Source: Thiofilum sp. (GTDB lineage Bacteria > Pseudomonadota > Gammaproteobacteria > Thiotrichales > Thiotrichaceae). From it: a stretch of 64,000 nt of DNA. Made by a program: the position numbers and the translations under genes. The notes under the pieces are model-generated. The model did not search any database. It was not told the DNA's origin and worked only from the letters and a program-made list of their open reading frames with translations. Location: positions 2,170,001 through 2,234,000 of the forward strand of contig NZ_JADJTF010000001.1 in NCBI RefSeq assembly GCF_016711335.1, written 5' to 3'. Of this stretch, positions 42,435 through 51,772 are shown one piece after another (the first letter of the stretch is position 1; every line of letters starts with the position of its first letter).

Positions 42435-43043
42435 TCACCCCTGATTAACCCGATACCAGCCCGTTAAACTATAGCGCTCTTGCTGAGTCGTTGCGACTTC
42501 ATGCGGAAACTGCTCACTCAAAAAAACCACCACGCGCCCAAATACCGGCTCCACCCGAACTAAAACACCGCTATTATCCGGCTGATACATAATCAGCTCA
42601 CCCCCCGCATCAGGCATCCAATCAGGATTTAAATATAAAATCGTAGTCACCATCCGATTACGTTGCGCTTTAAACGCATCAATATGCTTACGATAAAAAG
42701 CCCCAGCAGGGTAATAAGCATAATGACACTCATAATCAAACAAACCCAAATACAGATAACGATTCAACCCTAACCGTAATTGCTCCACCCAGTCAAAATA
42801 AGGAGCCAGAATAGGATTATCCTGCTCTTGCCAAATAATATGATCCGAACGAATTTGCTGATTCTGTTGATGCTGAGACGCTCGACCAATACCCGCTAAT
42901 TTAAATTGGGCTTGGTCGAGACTTTTATAGTGCGCCAATAACGCTAAATTGACCTCATCACTCAATACCTGATCGAGAATACAATAGCCTTGATCCGCTA
43001 AAGCATCAGCAATAGTCATAATAATATTTGAGTAATCAGGCAA
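42435..43043 (-). CDS. 2OG-Fe(II) oxygenase, prolyl-hydroxylase-like
   Basis: A 202-residue protein with the metal triad: His and Asp in YRKHIDAFK, and His in FPHEVATT, then the 2-oxoglutarate Arg in RYSLTGWYR. It resembles SM-20/PKHD-type hydroxylases (C-terminal ILYLNPDW, GGELIMY). The substrate is unknown. It lies 11 bases upstream on the minus strand from the Pat-like gene and is probably co-transcribed with it. Confidence 0.88.
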   Translation of the reverse strand: MPDYSNIIMTIADALADQGYCILDQVLSDEVNLALLAHYKSLDQAQFKLAGIGRASQHQQNQQIRSDHIIWQEQDNPILAPYFDWVEQLRLGLNRYLYLGLFDYECHYAYYPAGAFYRKHIDAFKAQRNRMVTTILYLNPDWMPDAGGELIMYQPDNSGVLVRVEPVFGRVVVFLSEQFPHEVATTQQERYSLTGWYRVNQG

Positions 43044-43054
43044 TCGAGCCTCCT

Positions 43055-45757
43055 TTAAAACGCATCATCGGTTAAACGTTTAGTCACGGTGACCACACCT
43101 TCCTCGACACGCGATTTTTCAAACCCTAAGCGCGTCATCAAGCGAATCATATTGCCATTATCCGCCAATACTTCGCCCATAATCATAGTGCAACCTTTAT
43201 TACGTGCTGACTCCATCAACGAGCGCATGAGTAAGCCGCCTAAACCCCGACCTTGCCAATCATCCGCCAGCACAAGCGCAAATTCACAGCTAATTTTATC
43301 GGGATTGATCGCATAACGCGCTACACCCGCCTCAACATCCTTACCATTTTGCCGCGCTAGGGCAATAAACGCCATTTCACGGTCATAATCAATTTGCGTA
43401 AAGCGCACCAGCATTTCAGGAGTAAGCTCGCGCAGGGCTTGCATAAAGCGCATATAGCGCGACTCCATCGAAAGATTACGCACAAACTCTTGTTCCATTT
43501 CCGCATCTTCGGGGCGAATGGGACGAATGACAATATCAGTACCATCAGCTAATTGAAGTTTACGCACTAAATCAATTGGATAAGGATGAATGGCCATATG
43601 ACTATATTTCCGTCCAGCCCCTGAAGGGTAGCCCACTACAAAACGCGCATCCACTGCCATCACGCCATTTTCATCCGCTAGCAGCGGATTGATGTCCATT
43701 TCCATGATTTCAGGGAGTTCGCTTACCATTTCAGATACGCGCAATAATACCTCAATCAAACCCTCACATTTAATCGCTGGCATATGACGGAATTCACCCA
43801 GAAGCCTTGCAATACGCGTGCGTCCAATGGTTTTGCGAATAATATAGTCATTTAATGGCGGTAGAGCGACTGCATGGTCACGATGGATTTCCACCGCTGT
43901 CCCGCCTGTACCAAAACTAATGACCGGCCCAAACACCGGATCACGCGCCACCCCAATCATCAGTTCACGCGCCGTTTTACTAGAGTGCATTTTTTCAATC
44001 GTCACTCCTTCTAAACGGGCTTCGGGGCGTTGCTTTTTAACGCTATCCATTAAATCTTGATACACACTGCGTACCGCTTGAGCACTAGAAATATTCAGGC
44101 GCACCCCGTGTACATCCGATTTATGAATAATATCGGGTGAGCTGATTTTCATCGCTACGGGAAAACCAATAGACTCGGCGACTACTAAAGCTTCAGGGGC
44201 ACTACGTGCCAAAATAGTGGGCAAACGGGGAATATGAAACGCCGCTAGAATCGCTCTTGATTCAGTAGTAGACAGCACCTTGCGTCCTTCGGCGAGTACG
44301 CTTTCAATGATGAGCCGCGCCCCGATAATATCAGGTTCGCCATATTCACTACTTTCAATCGAGGAGGGCATTTGTAGCAGCATTTTCTGGTTTGCACGGT
44401 AGGTCGTGAGATAAGAAAACGCTTCAATTGCCGATTCAGGTGCAGGGAAGTGTGGAATACCCGCATTAAATAACACTTCTCGACCCGCTTTAACTAAGGC
44501 ACTTCCCATCCAACACGCCAAAATAGGTTTTTTAGTATTAGCCTTTAGGCGTACTAACGCTTCTGCCACTCCCACAGGATCAGTCATAGCTTGTGGGGTT
44601 AGCATTGCCAAAACACCATCAACCTGTTCATTAGCAAGACATAATTTTAATACAGCTTCGTAACGCTCAGGAGTAGCATCGCCTAGCATATCAATCGGGT
44701 TATTATGCGACCATTGCTTAGGTAGCACTTTATTCAGCGCGGTCATTAGACTGTTTTCGATGGGAGCTAAACGAATGCCTAATTCTACGGCGCGGTCGGT
44801 TGCCATAACACCAGGACCACCGCCATTAGACACAATAGCAAGGCGATTTTGTTGCAGGCGCATACCGGAGGCGAGCACTTCAGCGGCGGCAAATAATTGC
44901 GTAATCGTATTAACCCGCACTACCCCCGCACGATCCAGTGCCGCATCAAACGCATCATCTCTCCCTACTAAGGCTCCGGTATGCGAAGTGGCAGCTCGTG
45001 CACCATCTTCATAGCGACCTGCTTTGAGTACTACTACGGGTTTCATGCGCGAGGCAGCCCGTAAGCCACTCATAAAGCCACGCACATGATGAATGCCTTC
45101 AATATAGAGCAAAATACTATCTGTTAAAGGATCGAGTGCTAGATAATCCAGTACATCTCCAAAATCAACATCGGTTGCATCCCCTAAGGTAATGACATTA
45201 GAGAAGCCCAGATTGCGTGGTTCAGCCCAATCGAGTATGGCAGTACACACAGCACTTGATTGAGAAACCAGCGCTAAATTACCGGCGCGTGCTTGATTAC
45301 GGCTATAGGTGACATTTAAGCCACGACTAGGACGTATCACCCCTAGACAATTGGGGCCAATAATGTGCATATTGTAATGGTGAGCCGCTTCCATAAAGTT
45401 TTGTTCTAGGCGCTTGCCTTGAAGCGTGTCACTAAAACCACCTGATAAGATAATAGCGCCCTTAACACCATGTGCACCACATTGCTCAATAATACTCGGT
45501 ACGGTATCAGCGGGACTGGTAATAACCGCCAGTTCAACGTGTAAACCACTGTGCTGTAAAGCAGCCTCTAGAGTGGGATAACAGGTTAATTCTTGGGTTT
45601 TTTCGCACTTTGCATTAATGGGAAGAATCTTGCCCTTAAACTGTGCTTTGATGAGATTAGACAGCACTAAAGAACCAATCGATTGTGGTTCTTCGCTGGC
45701 GCCGAATACCGCGATGGTATGAGCAGCTAATAATTGATGTAAGTAATGGTGTCCCAT
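43055..45757 (-). CDS. Acyl-CoA synthetase (NDP-forming)/GNAT acetyltransferase, Pat-like
   Basis: About 900 residues. It has a CoA-binding/NDP-forming synthetase part (IAVFGASEEPQSIGSL first, ATP-grasp segments later), then a C-terminal GNAT domain (QGRGLGGLLMRSLMESARNKG). The Pat/YfiQ family acetylates acetyl-CoA synthetase and other proteins. Unlike E. coli Pat, it retains SHTGALVGRDDA, which contains the catalytic His of active acyl-CoA synthetases. The start 45757 has GAGG upstream; 45805 is a longer frame. Divergent from an HDAC-type gene. Confidence 0.9.
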   Translation of the reverse strand: MGHHYLHQLLAAHTIAVFGASEEPQSIGSLVLSNLIKAQFKGKILPINAKCEKTQELTCYPTLEAALQHSGLHVELAVITSPADTVPSIIEQCGAHGVKGAIILSGGFSDTLQGKRLEQNFMEAAHHYNMHIIGPNCLGVIRPSRGLNVTYSRNQARAGNLALVSQSSAVCTAILDWAEPRNLGFSNVITLGDATDVDFGDVLDYLALDPLTDSILLYIEGIHHVRGFMSGLRAASRMKPVVVLKAGRYEDGARAATSHTGALVGRDDAFDAALDRAGVVRVNTITQLFAAAEVLASGMRLQQNRLAIVSNGGGPGVMATDRAVELGIRLAPIENSLMTALNKVLPKQWSHNNPIDMLGDATPERYEAVLKLCLANEQVDGVLAMLTPQAMTDPVGVAEALVRLKANTKKPILACWMGSALVKAGREVLFNAGIPHFPAPESAIEAFSYLTTYRANQKMLLQMPSSIESSEYGEPDIIGARLIIESVLAEGRKVLSTTESRAILAAFHIPRLPTILARSAPEALVVAESIGFPVAMKISSPDIIHKSDVHGVRLNISSAQAVRSVYQDLMDSVKKQRPEARLEGVTIEKMHSSKTARELMIGVARDPVFGPVISFGTGGTAVEIHRDHAVALPPLNDYIIRKTIGRTRIARLLGEFRHMPAIKCEGLIEVLLRVSEMVSELPEIMEMDINPLLADENGVMAVDARFVVGYPSGAGRKYSHMAIHPYPIDLVRKLQLADGTDIVIRPIRPEDAEMEQEFVRNLSMESRYMRFMQALRELTPEMLVRFTQIDYDREMAFIALARQNGKDVEAGVARYAINPDKISCEFALVLADDWQGRGLGGLLMRSLMESARNKGCTMIMGEVLADNGNMIRLMTRLGFEKSRVEEGVVTVTKRLTDDAF

Positions 45758-45859
45758 GATGGAGACCTCTAGATTTTTTTTAGTAACAAAATATAAGGTT
45801 GTCATTATAACCTATTTTGTGCATTGCAACATATTTTTCTAGTGGGAGTGTATATTACT

Positions 45860-46798
45860 ATGACGATTGCGCTAATCACCCACCCCAGTTGTGAGTTACA
45901 TGACAATGGAAGTAGTTTGCATCCAGAGTCAGCAGAACGTTTGGGGGCGATCAACAACCGCTTAATAGCCTCAGGGGTGGATTGGGTATGCCATCATTAT
46001 GATGCACAGGAGGCTGAGTGGGAGCACTTAAGACGTGTACATCATGTAGACTATTTAGAGCAGGTAAGAAAACTAGCGCCCTTGGGCGATGAGCTGGTAA
46101 ACCTAGACGGTGATACCGCCATGAATAAGCACACCTTGAGTGCGGCTCGTCATGCGGCAGGAGCGGCCGTTCAAGCGGTTGATTTAGTGATGAGTGGTAA
46201 ACATCGGCATACGTTTTGTGCGATTCGCCCGCCCGGACATCATGCCTATCCTGATCACTCTGCGGGCTTTTGTATTTTCAATAATATTGCGATTGCTGCA
46301 AAACACGCACTAGATCATCATGGCTTAGAGCGGGTCGCCATTATTGATTTTGATGTGCATCACGGTGATGGTACGGAAGCCTGTGTGATTGATGATCAAC
46401 GTATTCTGTTTTGCTCCTCATTCCAGCATCCTTATTACCCTTACAAAGGCGCTGATACCGATGCTCCCAATGTAATCAATTTACCTCTGCCCAAAGGTAC
46501 AAAGTCGGCACAATGGCGCTCAGCGGTTTATGAACGTTGGTTACCTGCCTTAGAAGCATTTCAACCTCAATTGATTTTAATTTCAGCAGGATTTGACTCG
46601 CACCTAGAAGATGATATGGGTGACTTTAATTTAGTAGAAGCGGATTACGTGTGGATCACTAAGGCACTGTGCGGTATTGCGCAACGCTATGCCGAGAGTC
46701 GCGTAGTGTCTTGCTTAGAGGGGGGCTACGATTTGTCGTCTTTAGGTCGCAGTGTGACTGAGCATGTACGTTGTATGGCGGAATACACCGGATATTAA
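45860..46798 (+). CDS. Class II-type histone deacetylase family protein
   Basis: About 312 residues from the ATG 45860. It has the zinc/charge-relay motifs RPPGHHAYPDHSAGFCIFNN and DFDVHHGDGTEAC, then SAGFDSHLEDDMG and a C-terminal GGYDLSSLG. It removes acetyl from lysine (or is an acetylpolyamine/acetoin-type hydrolase). Divergent from a Pat-like acetyltransferase, which suggests opposing activities; shared regulation is inferred. Confidence 0.92.
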   Translation: MTIALITHPSCELHDNGSSLHPESAERLGAINNRLIASGVDWVCHHYDAQEAEWEHLRRVHHVDYLEQVRKLAPLGDELVNLDGDTAMNKHTLSAARHAAGAAVQAVDLVMSGKHRHTFCAIRPPGHHAYPDHSAGFCIFNNIAIAAKHALDHHGLERVAIIDFDVHHGDGTEACVIDDQRILFCSSFQHPYYPYKGADTDAPNVINLPLPKGTKSAQWRSAVYERWLPALEAFQPQLILISAGFDSHLEDDMGDFNLVEADYVWITKALCGIAQRYAESRVVSCLEGGYDLSSLGRSVTEHVRCMAEYTGY

Positions 46799-46836
46799 GC
46801 AGTCTTGTGATTAGTAAGCCGTGTTGTAACGGTGAG

Positions 46837-46857
46837 GAGGTCTCTGTAAAGAGACCC
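46837..46857 (+). terminator. Hairpin after the deacetylase gene
   Basis: GGTCTC and GAGACC pair around TGTAAA, 40 bases past the deacetylase stop. There is no T-run, so its termination strength is uncertain. Confidence 0.45.
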
Positions 46858-46899
46858 CCTAATAATACCTAACTCAATACTAAGCTTAAGTAGCCATTC

Positions 46900-47004
46900 A
46901 AAAGTTATCGAGCATTCCTTCCGCAGTCGCTGTGAATACATCCTTGTACGCTTCAAGGCGGCATCCCTGCCGCCAAGACTGCTCCAGCAATACCCGATAA
47001 CTTT
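46900..47004 (-). terminator. Nested-hairpin terminator repeat, copy 2
   Basis: Outer arms are AAAGTTATCG and CGATAACTTT with an extended near match. The inner sequence read on the minus strand (GGAGCAGTCTTGGCGG to GCGACTGCGGAAG) is the same element as at 12025-12092. It lies just after the PHA synthase stop, as copy 1 lies after ETF-QO. Confidence 0.75.
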
Positions 47005-47015
47005 CACTCAAGTAC

Positions 47016-49286
47016 TTAGCTATTTTGCTCTGGAGTAGTGTTGGTATTAGGTGTGACTTCCGCTGTTGTGTTAGTCACTTCAGCCGGTGCTGGAGCAGGA
47101 TCAGCAGCGGCAGCCGGTGCTGTTTCTACCACTGTAGGTGCTGGCATAGGTGGCTCTACCGGTGCTGCTTTAGGTTCAGTAGGTTCAGCCACTACCGGTG
47201 CTGTAGACTCCTCATTCAGTTTAATCTCTGTTTGTGGAGCGGGAGCAGGCTTCTGAGCTTTAGCGGGCGCTTTTTTTGCCGCCGGTTTAGCCTCAGCTTT
47301 AGGGGCTGGTTTTTCGGCTTTAGCGGGTGCTTTTTTCGCGGCTGGTTTAGCCTCAGCCTTAGGCGCGGCTTTTTTTGCCGCCGGTTTATCTTCTATTGGA
47401 GCCGGTTGACTCTCAGCTTTAGGGGCTGGTTTTTCGGCTTTAGGCGCAGCTTTTTTTGCTGCCGGTTTAGCCTCTAATTGAGTGTATTCTAATACAGGTG
47501 TTGGATCGCCCATCCGTACTTTGACATAAGTGCCGGGGGCATCTTCGAGCGCTTTGAGCTTATTCGCGCCGGGTTGACGCGCTGCCACTTCTTCAGGCGC
47601 TAGGGTTTTTACCCAACGATCCCACTCTGGCCACCATGAACCTGCTTTGACCTCATGTTGCTCTAACCAACTTTTAGCATCGGGGGCCGAATTATCACCG
47701 ACGCGATAGCCGTATTTATTAGCATTCGGTGGGTTAATAATGCCCGCGATATGACCGGAACCCCCTAAAATAAAGGTCACATCACCGCTAAATAATTGCG
47801 CACCCGAATAGGTAGAGACCCAAGGTGCAATATGATCTTCAATCGTGGAGATGAAGCAAGCGGGTATATCAATAGCACTAATATCTAAGGGTACGCCATC
47901 AATGCTTAATGCTTTCGGTTTACACAGATCATTTTTGAGATAGAGATTGCGTAAGTACCAAGAGTGCATCTTAGCAGGCATACGGGTAGAGTCTGAGTTC
48001 CAATATAATAAGTCAAAGGGACGCGGATCATTACCCAGTAGGTAGTTATTCACATAGAATGACCAAATCAGATCATTCGCCCGCATGAGATTAAAGGTTC
48101 CGGCCATATTGCTGCCTTCGAGGAAACCTTTTTCATTCATCTTAGACTCAAGCCCTTGAATTTGCTCTTCGTCAATGAATAGTCCTAATTCTCCCGGATT
48201 AGAGAAATCCAGCATAGTCGTGAAGAAGGTAGCGCTAGCAATACGATGATCATTCTTACCCTTGAGGTACGAAATAGTCGAGGTCAGCAGTGTTCCACCA
48301 ATACAATAACCAATCGCATTAACTTCTGTTTCACCCGTATCGTATTCAATCGCATCTAAAGCTTTCACTACGCCATTGGTGACGTAATCATCGAAACCAG
48401 TATTCGCATAAGTCTCATCAGGGTTAACCCATGACATCACATAAACGGTATGACCTTGATCCACTAACCATTTGAGTAATGAGTTTTTGGGTTGTAAGTC
48501 CATGATATAGAACTTATTAATCCAAGGCGGAACCACTAATAAAGGACGCTTCACTACTTTTTCAGTCGAGGGTGTATATTGGATTAATTGGAACATGCGG
48601 TTTTGGAAAACCACTTTACCCGGAGTGACGGCGACATTCTCACCTAATTTAAAGGCGCTAGTGTCGGTCATCCGAATACGTAATTCGCCTTTGCCCGCCT
48701 CAAGGTCTTCCAACATATTTTTCAGACCGTGTACTAAGTTTGCACCCTTAGTTTCTTTGATTTTTTCTAAAACAGCCGGATTAGTCAGTGCAAAGTTAGT
48801 AGGAGAAAGAGCATCCAACATGCGTTCAGTAAAAAATTTAACCCGTTGAGCAGTAGAGTCATCCAAACCTTCTACATCAGTCACCAGATTACGCATCCAT
48901 TGTGCTGTGAGCAGATAGGATTGTTTAATCATGTCGAAGGCGGGTTTTTCCATCCAATCTTCATGGCTGAAACGACGATCTGATTTCTCAGGTGCAATCA
49001 CAGGTTCGGTTTTTTGTCCCATCATTGATAGCAATGCTTGTTGGGACAACATGAACGATTTTTGCCAAAACTCTAAATTGGCTTGAATAATTTTCTGTGG
49101 GTCGGCACTTAAAGCATTCCACCAGTCTGTATAGACTTTTTTGAGATTAAAAGGATCTAAATTCATCCCTTCATACGATTTGGCTAAACCTGCCATTAAC
49201 TCTTCTACCTGCTTAAAATTATTTTGCAGTTCTCGGGCTGCGGAAAAGCCCAAGGCATTAATTTCGCCTTGTTCAACGTTCGACAT
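47016..49286 (-). CDS. phaC: Class I PHA synthase with long AKP-rich tail
   Basis: A 756-residue protein. The first about 600 residues are a class I PhaC with lipase-like box GYCIGG (Cys328), HIAPW Asp region and SGHIAG His. It polymerises (R)-3-hydroxyacyl-CoA, such as supplied by PhaJ at 12141. The last 152 residues (605-756) are KPAAKKAAPKAE-type repeats and then a Pro/Ala/Thr/Glu tail, resembling histone H1-like or phasin-like sequences. AAGGAGACTT precedes the start. phaA, phaB and phasin genes are not nearby. Confidence 0.93.
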   Translation of the reverse strand: MSNVEQGEINALGFSAARELQNNFKQVEELMAGLAKSYEGMNLDPFNLKKVYTDWWNALSADPQKIIQANLEFWQKSFMLSQQALLSMMGQKTEPVIAPEKSDRRFSHEDWMEKPAFDMIKQSYLLTAQWMRNLVTDVEGLDDSTAQRVKFFTERMLDALSPTNFALTNPAVLEKIKETKGANLVHGLKNMLEDLEAGKGELRIRMTDTSAFKLGENVAVTPGKVVFQNRMFQLIQYTPSTEKVVKRPLLVVPPWINKFYIMDLQPKNSLLKWLVDQGHTVYVMSWVNPDETYANTGFDDYVTNGVVKALDAIEYDTGETEVNAIGYCIGGTLLTSTISYLKGKNDHRIASATFFTTMLDFSNPGELGLFIDEEQIQGLESKMNEKGFLEGSNMAGTFNLMRANDLIWSFYVNNYLLGNDPRPFDLLYWNSDSTRMPAKMHSWYLRNLYLKNDLCKPKALSIDGVPLDISAIDIPACFISTIEDHIAPWVSTYSGAQLFSGDVTFILGGSGHIAGIINPPNANKYGYRVGDNSAPDAKSWLEQHEVKAGSWWPEWDRWVKTLAPEEVAARQPGANKLKALEDAPGTYVKVRMGDPTPVLEYTQLEAKPAAKKAAPKAEKPAPKAESQPAPIEDKPAAKKAAPKAEAKPAAKKAPAKAEKPAPKAEAKPAAKKAPAKAQKPAPAPQTEIKLNEESTAPVVAEPTEPKAAPVEPPMPAPTVVETAPAAAADPAPAPAEVTNTTAEVTPNTNTTPEQNS

Positions 49287-49501
49287 ACTAAGTCTCCTTG
49301 CGAGCGTAATTACAATCGTCCGGTTAGTTCAACTCTGTGCTTCTGGGTGCTGGGATGATTATTATAGCGAGGGATTATACTGAATCTTGCTCGGTAGCGT
49401 GATCATATAGCACATTCGCGCAATTCGGAATAAAGGTTGAGCGTAATTCTCAGAATCTTTAGTATCACGCCCTTTCAGTGCAAGCCTTTAAGAGTACTAT
49501 T

Positions 49502-50350
49502 ATGCTGCTAGATTATCTAAAAAGTTGGCCCTTATATGTGTTACCGCATCATGCTGTATCGCGTATGGTATTTCGCCTGACGCGTGTTCAATGTCCGCGT
49601 GTAGTACCTGCGGCGATTCGTTTATTTGCTAAAATATTTAAAGTGAATCTGGCTGAGGCTGAATATACTAATCCCGAAGATTATCAAACTTTTAATCAGT
49701 TTTTTACGCGCAGTCTCAAAGCAGGTGTTAGGACTATACAAGGTGGGGAAAAGCACTTGGTCAGCCCCGTAGATGGGCGTATCAGTCAAGTGGGTAAGAT
49801 CGAGAATGGACGCATTTTTCAGGCTAAAGGGCATGAGTATTCCGCATTAGAATTATTAGGCGGTGATGCAGAGCGGGCTAAGCCGTTTATGAATGGGCAG
49901 TTTATGACCATCTACCTCTCGCCGCGTGATTATCACCGCATTCATATGCCTGTGAGCGGTCAATTAATCGAGCAAGTCTATATTCCCGGACGGTTATTTA
50001 GTGTGGCGGGGCACACAGTACGCACTGTGCCGCGCTTATTTGCACGTAATGAACGGGTAGTAGCGCTCTTTGAAACCAATCACGGTTTAATGGCAATGGT
50101 ATTAGTGGGGGCGATTAATGTGGCGGCGATTGAAACTGTTTGGGCGGGTTTGATTACTCCACCGACTAAACCTAGCGTGCAAACCCAAACCTTTGATGCT
50201 GTTCACTTAGAGCAAGGTGCGGAAATGGGGCGCTTTAATATGGGATCGACCGTTATTCTATTATTCGCTAATCCCAATCTCACTTGGACAAAGATCAGTC
50301 AAGCGGATCAAGCATTACAGCTAGGACAGCTATTAGCGCAGTTTAATTAG
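49502..50350 (+). CDS. psd: Phosphatidylserine decarboxylase proenzyme
   Basis: About 282 residues with the membrane-associated start MLLDYLKSWPLYVLPHH, PVDGRISQVG and the autocleavage site MGST near the C-terminus (LGST in E. coli), where the pyruvoyl serine forms. It makes phosphatidylethanolamine. The ATG 49502 has a weak ribosome site (AAGAG), and the ORF extends to 49478. Confidence 0.93.
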   Translation: MLLDYLKSWPLYVLPHHAVSRMVFRLTRVQCPRVVPAAIRLFAKIFKVNLAEAEYTNPEDYQTFNQFFTRSLKAGVRTIQGGEKHLVSPVDGRISQVGKIENGRIFQAKGHEYSALELLGGDAERAKPFMNGQFMTIYLSPRDYHRIHMPVSGQLIEQVYIPGRLFSVAGHTVRTVPRLFARNERVVALFETNHGLMAMVLVGAINVAAIETVWAGLITPPTKPSVQTQTFDAVHLEQGAEMGRFNMGSTVILLFANPNLTWTKISQADQALQLGQLLAQFN

Positions 50351-50517
50351 CGCTTCCCGATAATTGGTAGTAAGGCAGGGCTTGAATGTTGGGTAAAGCG
50401 TTCTACTAGATTCTACACTCTAAAGCACAACTTAATCTGAAAGTCAGAATCCGCAAAGGGTGAGTTGATCTCAAGCGAGCGGGTTCATAGTCATTAATAA
50501 CAATATAAGGAGTTACT

Positions 50518-50985
50518 ATGCCAGACTTATTAGAAACTTTTTTGAGTGGTTTGCTGCTGATGCCCACACCCAGTGCTCCAGTAGAAAAACCAGTGACCTT
50601 AGCCACTCAGCCTAAGGCTCCTGTGTATCGCGCTGAGACTAATGTGATGCAGCGTAATTTTGAGGGCGCTAATTTAAGCTTGGCTAATTTTAGTGGCAGT
50701 AATGCGACGGGTTCTAATTTTCGCTATGCCAAACTGGATTATGCCAATTTGAGTCTGGCGCAATTAAAGGATGCGGATTTAACGGGGGCGAGTTTGAATT
50801 ATGCCTTGATTCATCTCACTGATTTACGCGGGGTCAGGGGATTGACTAAGGAGCAATTGGTGCAAGCCTGCCTGATGTCTACGCAGGATCAGGATGGGTT
50901 ACGAGCCATTGAGGGCTTTAGCTGGCGACATTATCATCTGCCTGAAGGTTGTCAGATTTGGGAGCAGACTTTGAACTTGTCTTAG
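50518..50985 (+). CDS. Pentapeptide-repeat protein
   Basis: A 155-residue protein with the A(N/D)LxX pentapeptide pattern (FEGANLSLANFSGSN, KLDYANLSLAQLKDADLTGASLNYA in pieces). A helix-capped tail follows (GLRAIEGFSWRHYHLPEG). AAGGAG lies before the ATG. A right-handed quadrilateral helix is expected; function is unknown. Confidence 0.8.
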   Translation: MPDLLETFLSGLLLMPTPSAPVEKPVTLATQPKAPVYRAETNVMQRNFEGANLSLANFSGSNATGSNFRYAKLDYANLSLAQLKDADLTGASLNYALIHLTDLRGVRGLTKEQLVQACLMSTQDQDGLRAIEGFSWRHYHLPEGCQIWEQTLNLS

Positions 50986-51103
50986 TCTTAGCTAGGGTGT
51001 TAGGGCAATGGAATGCTCGCTTATCTCTTTTCTTCATGCGGTCACAATGTCAAACTATGCCCCCCATTGAATTTGAACCCATTTGAGCCAACAGGAGCGC
51101 TTT

Positions 51104-51745
51104 ATGAAAGATTACCAAACAACCTTTATCCAATTTGCCCTCGGACAAGGTGTGCTGAAGTTTGGTGAATTTACGCTCAAGTCCGGTCGTATTAGTCCCT
51201 ATTTCTTTAATGCAGGCCTATTTCAGACAGGTGCAGCACTCAGTCAACTAGGGCGTTTTTATGCTCAGGCCATTATCGACTCTCAGATTCAATTTGATAT
51301 GCTCTTTGGTCCTGCCTATAAGGGGATTCCACTCGCCGCCGCCACCGCTATTGCTTTATATGAACAGCATGGGCGCGATATTCCCTATGCCTTTAACCGT
51401 AAAGAAGCTAAAACGCACGGCGAGGGGGGATCGATTGTGGGTGCACCGCTGCAAGGTCGCGTATTAGTGATTGATGATGTTATGACCGCAGGAACGGCGA
51501 TTCGGGAGTCTGCCGTAATTGTGCAACAAGCTCAAGCTCAATTGGCAGGAGTCGCTATTGCATTAGATCGACGTGAGCGTGGAACCGGAGCACTATCAGC
51601 GGTACAAGAGGTGGAACAAAGCTTTAAGATTCCAGTAACAAGCATTGTGAATCTAGAGCATATCAGTCACTACATCCAACAGCATGTCCAAGATCCTGTA
51701 TTAATGCAGCGGATTCAAAGCTATCGCGCTGAATACGGGGTCTGA
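51104..51745 (+). CDS. pyrE: Orotate phosphoribosyltransferase
   Basis: About 213 residues from ATG 51104 (AGGAGC upstream). It has FTLKSGRISPYFFNAG at the N-terminus and the PRPP-binding VLVIDDVMTAGTAIRE. It converts orotate to OMP in pyrimidine synthesis. It stands alone, converging with the peroxidase gene. Confidence 0.96.
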   Translation: MKDYQTTFIQFALGQGVLKFGEFTLKSGRISPYFFNAGLFQTGAALSQLGRFYAQAIIDSQIQFDMLFGPAYKGIPLAAATAIALYEQHGRDIPYAFNRKEAKTHGEGGSIVGAPLQGRVLVIDDVMTAGTAIRESAVIVQQAQAQLAGVAIALDRRERGTGALSAVQEVEQSFKIPVTSIVNLEHISHYIQQHVQDPVLMQRIQSYRAEYGV

Positions 51746-51772
51746 AGGTGCGAGCAGTCGATTAAAGCGGAT

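Noticed and set aside
46795..47007. 70-codon minus-strand frame over the hairpin element
   Set aside because: It is contained in the repeat element and deacetylase terminator, so it is not likely coding.
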